From Asterias rubens (lineage: Eukaryota; Echinodermata; Asteroidea; Forcipulatida; Asteriidae): a DNA stretch of 64,000 bases. Made by a program: the position numbers and the translations under genes. The notes beneath the pieces were generated by a model, which was given only the letters and a program-made list of their open reading frames with translations, was not told the origin of the DNA and made no database searches. Location of the stretch: contig NC_047063.1 of NCBI RefSeq assembly GCF_902459465.1, positions 1,426,001 to 1,490,000 of the forward strand, written 5' to 3'. Position 1 is the first letter of the stretch. Every line of letters begins with the position of its first letter. This document shows, one piece after another, positions 1-12,700 of the stretch.

Positions 1-200
1 AGACCTCAAGTTCTAAACTTGAGGTCTCGAAATCAAATTCGTGGAAAATTACTTCTTTCTCCAAAACTATGGCACTTCAGAGTGAGCTGTTTCTCATAAT
101 GTTTTATACCACCAACCTCTCCCCACTACTTGTCACCAAGAAAGGTTTTATGCTAATAATTATTTTGAGTAATTACCAATAGTGTCCACTGCCTTTAAGA
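1..200. mobile_element. MITE fragment, GGCAGTGGACACTATTGG family
   Basis: Ends in AGTGTCCACTGCCTTTAA, the terminal repeat of a family seen again at 7705-8001, 8096-8664, 61885-62130 and inside array B. Begins with a 27-nt palindrome (AGACCTCAAGTT and its complement) that is internal in the 7.8-kb copy. The left end is cut by the window. It lies outside the visible GTF3C1 exons, in the intron beyond exon 19. Confidence 0.7.
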
Positions 201-239
201 TTAAACAGAAGTGACATTTGCGTCGGGCATGTCAAGGGA

Positions 240-330
240 TAAAGAATATTAATTTTGGTTTTACCCTTACACCAATGTGTGTTAGCACTGTATACTCAGT
301 GCTTTCAATCTTTCTGTGAATAATAAATAA
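240..330 (-). mobile_element. SINE body fragment (ACCCTTACACCAATGTGTGTTAGC type)
   Basis: GGTTTTACCCTTACACCAAT followed by GTGTTAGCACTGTATACTC is the complement of the tail of the tRNA-headed element found complete at 57665-58045. A second scrap, TTTTGGTTTTACCCTTACAG, is at 638-662. No coding content in 1-766 beyond these repeats. Confidence 0.55.
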
Positions 331-766
331 TAATAATAGTAGGAATTTGTAATGCGCCAAATCAATCTTTACATATGTTCAATGCGCAGCAGAGACAATG
401 TAAACACAACAATACATGTACATATCCAGTGAATGCTAAACAAACAATAATAATAACACCATTTAAAAACAACAACAATGGGAAGAAATCAGAACCAGTT
501 AGGGAAACCACGACCAGACCTGCAGCATTGAGCCAAAGAAAGTCCCGCCAAAGCCAGTCTCTCTAAGACAAGAACGTGCAGGCCAAGCCGAGCGATACCG
601 GACACACAAGCAAATCACAAGCAAATTACTCAGAGTGTTAATTTTGGTTTTACCCTTACAGCGATGCATGTAACCAATACTTTGATTTAACATATATTCA
701 CTTTCCAGTAAAGTTTACAATGTCTATTATCAGTGTTTAGCAGCATTTCTGTTCAATCTTACTTAC

Positions 767-3700
767 CGAGCGGCGTGTCTGAACAAATCACCTTCAGTTC
801 AAACCAAAACTTCTCCACATCATGGAGTGTTCTGAAGTGATGTTTGTGGACGGGATAGGGTTTGTCAGAAACAGCGTTTCCACCTGGTTCACTGGATGAG
901 GTGTCCACGATGGTGGCATTGCGACAGATGTAGGAAAACAACTGGGGAGAAACAAAGATCATATTGAACTTTAATAATAATAATAATAATAATAATATCA
1001 AAGTCTTTAAAGGGCACATCTTCCAAAAAGGTACTCAAGGCACTTCTAGTATATACATTTTTTCAGACTGATTATTGAAGTAATGAATTCTGAGACCCAA
1101 TGTGTATAACCTAATATTAGGGATAACAAGGTGCTACAGTGCGTTAGCAGCCACCGCCAAGATACCGAGCGAACGCCTTTCACTTACCTCTTCGCTTTAA
1201 CCCCTCTATTGTTTGACCTTTCAATATCATCTATTGATGGGGGGGGGGGGGGGTTGGGTCATTTTCAAGCAAGTTTGCCACAAACAAGTCTAAAAGCCAC
1301 TCTTGGTATGAGGCTCAAAAAAGAAGAATAAATTTAAAGATGACAATAATTCAGGGGAGTTGAAGATAAGAATTGGTATTCCTCTTTGAACAGTCTAGAT
1401 TGTAAGATGGAAGAAAACATGCACCAGGCAAGCAGTTCCAAAGAGATGCAGTACATGGAATAAAGCTGTTGGAACGGCTCTTTGTTCTCCATCTCAGCTA
1501 GCAAGAGTTTTACATCTATTCTACATCTCAGCCAGTGTCAGCAAGGCAAAAGTCTGCTTTCACGCTCAAACATTGTTGTAGGAAAAACCAGTTCAGACAC
1601 ACTGGTGACACATTTACCATGAAAATAGCTGGAGAAGAGACAGAGGCTTGCTACAGACCTACGGTGGAAAAGAGGAAGACCGCCAATTTTTGGGTAGATA
1701 GCTTAGTTGAAACAGCTCTGGCTTGACAAAATCCAGCCCGAGCGAGAAAATTTGTCTTTTCTCGTTTTCAATACACACAAGACTTGTACAGTCTGTAGTA
1801 AGTAAAAGATCTAAATCAGGTCGGGAATTTCGTCTTTGAGAGGGCAAGGCACTTCCACATGAAAATCTTTAAGAAAAAGTAGAAACTTTTGAAAGGGCAC
1901 CCGCAAGGCCAAGACCAGGGCAACAGAGGTCATGGCCTCTGCGACCTCCGTGTAATTTTAGGCCTGCAACTTACCATTTCTTTGCCCTCGTTTGGATGTG
2001 GTGTATAAATGGCCAGTCCCATCGATGCTAGACGATCAACCTCCCTCGCCAGGAAGGCGAGGTACCTCCGGCCCTCAAGGAGGCGACTGCGTATCTTGAG
2101 GGGTAAATCTTTGACCAACCACAGGGATTTTACAGGGTCGTTGAGGTAATCCGAGAGTTTGTCAATCTGCGCTGGGACAAAAATAAAAAACCTACTAAGA
2201 ACTCAAACAAAGACAAACATCCACAGGCTAGACTATGGGCTGTATCTCCAAACCTGGAAAGAATATCAACATGGTAATAAAAGTGGCTGAAATATAGAGC
2301 GCATATCCGTCACTCAGTGACGCTCAAGGCACTTTAACATACAATACTTTCCTGCAAGGCATGTGGGACTTGCTTTAAGGACACAGGTGTCACGACTGGA
2401 ACTCGAACCCACACTTGTTTTGAATTTGCTTCTCTTAACCGCTAAGCCAGAACAAACACCACAAAGAAGGCTGGGACACAATATTATATGATTTGCTTTG
2501 GCTCAGTAGACAAGTTCTTATACAATCTTGACCTGATATTTACCTATAAATGTGGAGTAGATTGGGAATCTAGAGACTAAAGTAGTTTAATTGCAAAAAT
2601 TGTCCTGCTGTCTAATGCCCTAGAAGTCCAACCCTTCCAGTCGCCATAAGATAAGTAAAATGCATTTGCAAAAGTAGTAGTCCCGACTGATTACCAACCT
2701 TTTGCTCTGGTACTGTAAAGGCCATACGGTGTGAATGAAAAGATGCCTGGAAAATGAGCTTCGTTCCGACCCCAGTGGGTCTAAGAGAACTCTGTGGTTT
2801 TTAAGTAATTGCTGGAGATAACGATTCCTAGAGTTCTCCACAAAAAACGCCTCTCAAATTTTAGTAATTAGCGACTAAGTATTGCACTGATGGGCACATG
2901 GCCATTCTGATTCAGAATGGGATAAAAAGATACAGATTAACCTGCATGACCTAGTAGTAGTTAATAAACAGTACAACTCTTTTCAGAAAAAAATAGTCTC
3001 CCGAATTACAAAATTTACCTCGCAGCAGTACAATCAAAAGCATGACGAACATGTAGTTCCCAAAGAAAAATTCAACATAGCAAAGAAGACGTACACATGA
3101 TGTTACCGCAAACAGAATATACATTGATACCTCACCATGCAAAGCCTAAAAAACTACATTTAAGTTATATTTGTGTTTCATGAATCAGCTAACTATTGAG
3201 AGCTCAAACTGGCAAAGCATATTGTTTTGGTTTGATCCTATCACAGATTTGTAATAAGCACTATGCAATTAGTGCTTTATAAGTCCCTGGTATACAATAG
3301 GTGATATTTCTTTTGCATGAATACACTCACACATAAGTCGTTTTAAATCTTACCATATATCTCAATGGAACACACTTGCAGAATATGCCCACAGGCATCG
3401 ACAGAACCACATCCCCAAGAATGCACCAGCCATATTTGATGTCCTGGTATCGAGGTAATGGCTTCACGAATCGTCGCCAGTCCATGACATCGAGAAACAC
3501 ATGGTGCTTTTCGGTGCGCGCAGAGTGGTCGAGGCTCGGAACTGGGGTGACTGAGGGAACATGGCTGGGCTTAGGGTTTGTGGTGGCATCTACGTTTGCT
3601 GTTTCGATGCGATCTGAGAGCTCCACAGAAATGAGGTGGTGTTTGTGAGTCGTGTTCAAGGGGGCATCAGTGCTTGTTGATTGATCGGATTCCGTCTCCG

Positions 3701-6700
3701 TTGGTACATTCCCCTGTTGGATTAACTCAAAGAGACTGAGCGCTGTTTGTGATTCCCGTTGTGAAGATGACGTGATCTTTCCCTGGTGTTTGTCCCTGGG
3801 AGTAGAACCATCCTCAGGGCATCCTTGAGACTGACTTGCAGGTGATCCAGAACCTCTATCTTCCAGCTTTACCGTCTTCGTTATCATTCCATCAACCACA
3901 CCATCAGAGCCTCTCTCTGATTGGTTAGTGATTTGTACTGGCTCTACTGGTTGGTTTGTAGGCTGACCAGTCAGGTTGTCTGTACCTTGTCGACTGCTAC
4001 TCTCCAGATACACTTCATCAAGCTCCGTTTTTACTGGTGTTAGTTGGTCTTCATCAAATTCCTGTTTGATCGTCATGACTTCACTTTGTTTGAATGGGGT
4101 TTCTGAAAATGTAATTAACAAATGTAAACCAAAAAAAAAGTAAATTCAAATGTCAAAAGTTTGACACCTTAACATACATATTTTATACCATACCAAATTA
4201 TCAGCAGAAGTCAAGTGAAGTCACAAGTCAAATTGTTGCAAGTCAAATCAAGTCAAGTCACATAATGTCCAAAAACAAGCCCACTCCCATGATGTTGTGA
4301 CAGACTTAAAAGCATTCAAAAACCTTTTAAAAGAATACTTAATTCAATCCATGAATTATGCAGCCACCTATCCCTTTGGCAAAATCACACAAAAACATTG
4401 GGATCGTTGGCAGCAGCATCGCTGAAGAAGACTTGCTTTTGCAATTGCATTATCGTAAAATCAATGTAATTCAATTCTCAACTGTCAAGTCGTTTTTGCG
4501 CAAGTCAAGTCAAGTCAAAATTGATATAATTGGCAACTTGAGTCTGACTCAAGTCCAAGTTAAATGTTCCCATACTTTAAGACACTGTGTCCACCCCCAC
4601 CCCTCACATACACTTCTCTAATGAGTTTCTGAGATTCAAAGCACCCAATAAATGCAAAGTTTGGTAGAATGAAGTTAAAAAAGACAGACATAGTTTGATT
4701 AATGATCCGGATCTGTTAAAAGCAGACACTTGTGTTTTACCTGGCTGAGGAGTCTCAACAGCAGGCTCTTGATTCGCCATGCCATAGACAATGTACCACA
4801 TGAATGTATGAAACACCTTCAGCTTCTCCATCTTTTGCAAGTGGCCATAGAAGCTCTTTTTCAGAACTAAGCGTCTCTGTCAAAAACGGAGAAAAAGTGG
4901 AAAAGAAAATGTTAATGTTATCTGTTTTATTTAAAATTTTGAGACCAATTAAGAACTCACTCTGCAGCAAAGAATTCCCCTCGATCCATTAAAGTAAAAT
5001 GACAAATTTCCTACCTTCTATTCAGGTGGTAGTTAATAAGCAGGACAGTTCTTTTTAGAATTGAAAAGTCTCCCGAATTCCCCCAAATCTACTTCGCAGC
5101 AGTAGAGATGTTTCTAGAATTCCAATAATCTAGACCACAGCAGTAGAAATTATAACTCTTATACAAACAGCTCTCTCTAGTGTCCTACCTCTTTATCCAT
5201 TCCTTCCAAGTCTTCCTTTTCTTCACCCTCCAGTAAAGCATTGTGGCTAGAGGGTTCTGTTTCATCATCGCTAGGCTGTGTAAGAGTCTCAAACTGACTA
5301 ATCCTCTTCCACGGCTTCGTCTTCTTCTTGCATTTCTTTCTTACTGCCGGCAGTTTCTTCAAGGGGATTTTAAAAACGAATAAAGGTTTTTCAAACTAAA
5401 ATTCTGTTTGCCTTCTTCTTTTTCTCCTGTTATTTGGTCTGACTTTCGGACTTAAACAAAACATGAACACAGGGTACAGTTTTACCTTTTGTTGCCTTTT
5501 GTTGCATTATCTCAACATTTACAATAAGCCAATCCCATGAAATATGTTAATTACATTCACACATGCATGCAGACCCTTTGGTTGGCAATTGCCATAGAGT
5601 TGTGCAAAAGGAAGATGACAATTGTCAACACATGGCTTGAAATTTAACACAAAACCACAGGCCTCCTGGAGTTTAGTATCCGGCCAGTAAACTCACTGTG
5701 GTACAGGCCTGGTGGTCTTGTGTCTTGCATTTCAAACCAATACCTCAATGTGTAATATCTCTTTTGACAAAATTTGTAACTGTTTAGGTGATTTTTATCT
5801 TTCAATGCTCTTTTAAATTTTAAAAAGCATGCACTTACAAATAAACACAGATGAAATAAATCTTTCGAGCTACAAGCCCTATTGTCTTATGGAATGTCCA
5901 CCAAACTTGGCCCTGGTGCAGGTTGTAAGCACAGAAGTCTGTGGTTAATATAGTAGATAATTATGGACCCATATCTAAGATACCAAGTAGACTAGACTTA
6001 CCGCTTGCAACTTGACTTGTTTGCTCCCGATATGGTTTGTCACGGGAAAGTGATTGACATAGTTGATTATCCGGAACTTGACTTGTTGTACAATATGCAA
6101 AACTCTGGGGTCGTCCTGTTTCACGTCAGTGTCTGTTATAAAGCTCACCTTGAAAACAAACAAAGTTAATTCAGAAAAGAATCTATTTACGTACCTCATG
6201 AAAGAATAAAAAGCAAGTAAAAATAAGAAATTAAGAATGACAAGTGAGACAGTATAAAATAAAGATGAGCATGGAGGCTGATTAAGGAAGTCAGAACTTG
6301 AAGAAATCAGCCGTAGAGATAAAAGAATAGACAGACAAGCATCAAAACATGTAGAAATCAGCCCTAGGACAAGACAGATGGCCAAAGAAAGACAAGTATG
6401 AACACATGAGAAAACCTAATCAATACTTTATGTAAACAACAACATGATAGAGATGTCTAAACAATCACATTGTAGACAATGAGGAGCAGCTTCAGGCGAG
6501 GAATTGATGGAACATTATGGAGAAAGGAAAATTTACCCTTTTCAAACTGTCATCATGGGATGGAATTTTGGAAGAGAACATTCGTTCAAATACTCTATTT
6601 GTTCTACAAATATAATCATACAAAACAACTTGAGCATATTTTATTCAGCTTGCTCCACATCATGTTAACTCTTTCAGTACCAAAGTCGTACATGTTCAGT

Positions 6701-9700
6701 CTTTTTTTAAGTGTTTTATTGTTTACGTTTTAAAATTGTTAAACAATGTCAACACACTTTTGTCACATGACTCTTACAAACGCTGAATCTCATGAGACTT
6801 ACCGTTCTAGAGTTTTTTCCGTCATCCGACATGACCACTGTCGAGAAAGATTTACAAAGTCCTTCCTTCACCAGACGATCAATTATTCTGATTGAAAATA
6901 TATTTTAAAAAAAAGAAAATTTCTTATAACATGAAGGTATGACTGTTGGTTGAATTTAGAATTTAAAAACCTTAGCTGGGTCCAATTTCATGAAGATGCT
7001 TAATCCTTCAGAGACCATAAAGGCCACAAGTGGCTTGTATCAAAACACACAGAGAGGCCACAAACGGCCGCAAAGTTTGGCCTACTTCTGAGTACCATTA
7101 AGAAGTCAAAGTCGGGGTCATTCCGGGTGTGAAGTTTTTCCAATGTAGTATGTTAACATAGTATCCCAATTTCATGGGATGTAAATGCTGAGATAATGCA
7201 ACAAAGGCAACAACAGGTAAAACTGTACCCTGTTTTCAAGTTTTGTACAAGTCCGAAAGTCAAAAGAAAAAAAATGCCTATGATGATTATACAGAAGTAA
7301 ATGGTCTCTAAAGAAGCAGAAAATATTGCTTAACAAAAATAAAGCAGGATACCAACTAACAATTGTCTATGCGACATGGTATTTTAGCTGATAATCTTAT
7401 TCTGGTAAGCTAAATTTTGTTGTGCTTAGCTACTTTTGTGCTAAATCATCTCTATGAAATTGGGACCCGTTTGTCAGCATAAGGACATGTTCCCTTTTGG
7501 AAATTCGGGCCCACATAAAACATATAATTATCCCCAATTGTTCTAGGTTTCCTGCTCTGACCTCATTTGACCCAGAGCAATGACCTCTGATCTGCCAGGT
7601 GACCCTACCTTAGAACAGATTTTCTGTCACATTTCTCAGTTCTCCCCTCATCTGCCTCATCTAATCGAATTGTCTGCAAATTAAAAACAAATAAAACAAA
7701 TTACTTTCAGAACACAATTTGAGCTCAATTGGTCATCAAAGTTGCGAGCTAATAATGAAAAAAAAAACACCCTTGTCACAAGTTGCTTTCAGATGCTTGA
7801 TTTTGAGACCTCAAAATCTAATTCTGAGGTCTCAAAATCAAATTCATAGAAAAACACTTCTTTCTCAAAAGCTACGTTACTCCACAGGCAGCGGTTTCTC
7901 ACAATGTTTATACTATCAACAGCTCTCAATTACTCGTTACCAAGTGAGTGTTTATGCTAAAAATTATTTTGAGTAATTACCAATAGTGTTGACTGCCTTT
8001 AAGCTTTTGAAAATGAGTCCATAGCCTACTAAAAACATCTTCCGAGAAAAGGAATAAAGCAACAACAAGAACCTAACATTTACAGTGGCTCCAGTTTAAT
8101 GGCACTGGACATTATTGGTAATTACTCAAAATAATTAAAAACTTAAAAACATAAAAACTTACTTGGTAAGGATCAATTGTTTTATATTTGTTTTTTTATG
8201 CAAGTCACCTGAAACAAGGCTAAAAGCCACTGTAGGTTAAGGGCTACAAGGAAGAAAACATAGACATGCAGAAACTCAGTGGAGCTGAAGGTAGGAATTG
8301 ACATTCCTCTTAAAAGATGGAAGATCATTGGATGAAGGGAAACATGCACCAGGCAAGGAGTTCCAAAGAGATGCAGTACGAGGCGGGAAGCTAATGGAGA
8401 GCTGTTGAGAAACGGCTCCCTTTGAAGTAACATAGTTGTTGAGAAAGAGGTAATTTCTCACTCAAATAATACAAGACTTCAGTTGAAGACTTTTATCATG
8501 CATCTAAAAGAATACAAAGTTGTGCATTATTCTCTTGCAACTTCGATGGCCAATTGAGTCAAAATTTTCACGGATTTTATTATTTTTTTTGCATAAATAT
8601 GTTGGGATACACCAAGTGAGAATACTGGTCTTTGACAAATACCAAAAGTTTCCAGTGCCTTTAACTACTTGGCAATGTGAACTCAGTGTGGTACAATGTA
8701 GACACTCCTAAACACAAATAAAAAGTCTATTTACTTTGAAAAAAACTTACCCTCAACATGGCGAATGGTCCTTCTTGTACTTTTTGCTTCTTTATCATGT
8801 CAAGAATCTTCTCTCTACGCATTGTGTACCTCTCAGTCTGCAATGTCTTAGTAGGCGTTGGGTCTATGGTCAAGTCAAGAAACCAGACCGTTTATAGACT
8901 TTGAACCCTATGACATCACATGTTTACAAAACAGATACAGAGCCTTGACTTCTTGCAGGCAAGAAAGCATAAAATGGTATAGTTCATGGACATTGCACTG
9001 TCTGATTTTAATAAACTTTTGAGATGAAAAAAGGGGTGTATCTCAACATTTGTTATTTTCATAACTCTTGAATTTGATATGGAAAAATTACATCAAAAAA
9101 TTAACAATTTTCTATATGATCAGTGAGGTATCTCGCCCCTAGAAATACCCTGGAAAGGACATGGTGTCTACTCAATTTGTTCACCCGACATTATTATATC
9201 CTGAAGCTAAGTATGAAAACCTTTGTTGTTTTTTCCTTTGTCAAGTCAGAGTTTCATTGTGGAAACGATATTCTCAAAGGAAAACTATTACTCAAGGAGC
9301 TCAAATAAAATTACAAAAATAATGTAGTGGGCACAGGAATTTGTTCAAAATACATCTTTCAAGTGGTTTTACATTTAATATATTTAACTTCAACATTGGT
9401 TGACTTAAGTAGGATCCTTAAGTTTGGATGTAATGGTAAGGGTGGTTGATCGGTGGTGCAAGCAGCAGTAGAAATACAAGTGCTTCCAGGCTAACAAAAA
9501 AGGCCTGAAGAAAAGAGTGCTATACATATCAAAACGATTGGTGGCAATACAGCTCTGAGGACTTTGGACAGTGTTGCAAGCAAAAACACCTTCCAATGCT
9601 GAAAGGTTCGCAGCTACTCCTTCCCGGAAAGCCATCACAGATGGAGCAGTGAGGACAATCCCAGGGAGGGTGTTCCACATTGAGACAGTTCAGGGGGAAG

Positions 9701-12700
9701 AAGGAGAGTCTGTAAAGCTGGGTGCGGCTTGTGTTGAGTTGGAACTTGTTTGGGTGATAGGATCTTGTGCTCCTGGGAGGAATTGGTGTAACTAAGGTAA
9801 ACTGCTAAATCCATGTTTACCTTAAGTCATGCATAATTTTGTTTTGAATTCAAATTCAAAAAAGGAATCGTTTTAATGTCTACCTGTAGGGTTTTGTTTT
9901 GAAGAAGATGGCGTCGTATCCAGAACTTTACTCTCTGACACCTTCTCATCAATCTCTGTAGTCTGAAACCTTAGAAGTAGCAAATATTTGTGTGATTAGA
10001 AAAAAAACTACAAAGACGGAATCCATTTTTATCTCCTAAAAAAAGCCAGTTTAAAAAGAATAAAAACAAACTGATATTCTACATGTAGGAATATTTAATG
10101 TTTAACATTAAATGAAGGTAACTTGACTAAAAATTGATTGAAGTGTATGAAGACGTTGCTGGTCTATTTATTATGTTGGAAGTTTAGTGACCTAGAACGC
10201 AGAGCATCATGGGGTTCGAATCTCATCCCCGGAGTGCCCTCTTTTTCTTACTGAAGGACTCTGTCCACAGTGATGAGATATATTTTCATTATGTAATGTA
10301 TAAAGCAAAACTAATATTAATGTTTGAAAAAATAAAGTAATTAACGCCTGAACATCAAGTAATAAACAACAAGAGAAACAGACTGTGTAGTTATAAATAA
10401 ATTTTGAGTCAACAGCAAAAAACTAGAATAAGATTCGAACCTGTGACCTTCGTACTTAATACTTATTACTGGTGCTGTACCAACTGAGCTATTTCGCCAC
10501 ATGTTTGTGGTCTCCCAGCATTACTTAGTAGTTTTTCTTTAAATGTCCAATGTTTTTCTGTCACAAACTTCTGGTGACCTTGTTCAGAAGTGAACAGAAC
10601 AACAAGAATTTAATAAAGAAATTACAAATTCTCCCAATTTACCCGTAGTGATCAAAAGAACTACATGTACTCTTTTGAGCAGGCATGTATCTGCAAAAAC
10701 AAAGTTTGAAAGACAGAAACAGCGCCCTCAGTGGCCACACATATACTTACTTATTGACCCTCTGCCTGCCTTCATCAGTAAGGAAAGACGTGATTAAGTT
10801 GTTACCTCTCAAGGCTTTGTCTGTGAGGGTCCTCAGGCTCGTCTTATCCAAATTTAACATTCTTTTAATGTCCTAAAAACAAAGGAATCAATCAATCAAT
10901 CAGAAATTATTCATATAGAGCCAAAATTAACAACAACATTTCAAAGGGGCTAAATAATAGTGTTTTTTTATAAGCATTCATGTGTGACGCTCAAAGTTCT
11001 TTAATATACAGTGGAAGCGTCGTGGCCAAGCAGTGAAGAGCACGCAATTCTAACTCCGTGTTTCTTATCAGCAGAGTGTGTGTTCGAATCCCCAGTCATA
11101 AAAAATAAGCAAGACACTTAACCATTGCTTCATCCTTCGTTAGTCCCATGTGTTGTGTAAACACATGTAAATGAACCCAGTGCACTTATCGAAAAGAGAA
11201 AAAGGTTCGCCCTGATGTTCCTGGCTGGATTGGCAACATATTACCCCACAGCGGTTTTCTACTTCGAAATGGTTGCTGATGCTACCACACTGCTTGTACA
11301 ATAATGGCATTCCCACTACAACTTTGCCCACTTATTGTTGGCCACAACCCGGCTACGCTTATTTTGAACATGTTCAAAGCTTGCAGCTTTCCGACCTTGG
11401 AGATCCCACCCCGATCCAACCACGCTCATGGAGATCCACGTTTGGCCCACAATTGGTCTGCGATTGGTCCACTCTCGGCCACTTTTCCATCGTACATTAG
11501 TAGAAGCGGCGTCTATGTGTGCACGGGGTATTACTTATCACCATTGGTCTAAAAGGTGCTGTGGCGCAATGTGCTGCCAATCAAACCAGGAACACCGGGG
11601 CGAACCCCTTATCTTTAGTACACTGGGTTCTTCTACATGCGTAACACAACACACGGGACCTACGGCATGCATCGGAACACGAAGCAATGGTAAAATGTCT
11701 TGCTTAAGGACATGACTGGGAACCCACACTCTGCTAGTCAGAAACACCAGAGTTTGCAACGACTGCCCATTGTAGCGAGACTGACTTACTTGTGTATGAA
11801 TTCCTTGTGGACGATGCTGTAGATTATCAATCAGGTTGTAGACTTGAAACTGCATTGGGAGTTCAGCTACACGGACAGATGTTACCCCTGGATCGTCTGC
11901 TCAACAAACAAACAAAACAACAAATCTACAAACACCAAGTATGTAAGTTGAGACAAAACTAATTTTCAATTGTGAATTTTTTTATTATTTTTTATTATTT
12001 GTATTTTTATTTTGAGAGAGAACGCCTTCAACACAAGGCCACTGATAGGCACTTCAAGGTGAGGGCTACACTTAACCGATTTGGGCTATCGACCCAACGA
12101 CCCAAATCTACTGTCACCAGGGGCATGTAGCCACCTACATGTGGGGAAGGTGTGGAATAGTCTTCCCTACCACATCAGGACTGCAAATACAACATCTTCT
12201 TTCAAAACTGTCCTCAAAACCCACCTCTTTGCAGTTAAACAATGACCAGCGACTCTCTACAAACTTTTTTTGTTCCTTTCTTTTGAACTGTTTATTTGTA
12301 TCCTGAGCGAGCGCCATGAGCGCCTTTTTGTGGCGGATACCGGCGCTATATAAGACTCCATTATTATTATATTATTATTATTACTCCTGGGAGCTGAACA
12401 GTCGGTAAGGATCATGTAGGCATGGGTAACATCCACTAGGAGCCTGGCTGGCCAGAGCAGAATGCACTACCTTTTTATGAAGCAATTAAGGTTTTAAGTG
12501 CACAATTGTTATGACCGGGTATTGAACCCATACTTTGGGTCTGGTGGCCTACAGCGCTCAGCCACAACACACCAAAAGTGTACACTAGTTATTTTGACTA
12601 TTACTATACAAATTAAACCAAACAATATGATAAACACAGAAATACTCACATGTGTCGTTTAGTTCATCTTCTACTGGTTCCTCTTTCTCAAAGGGGATCT

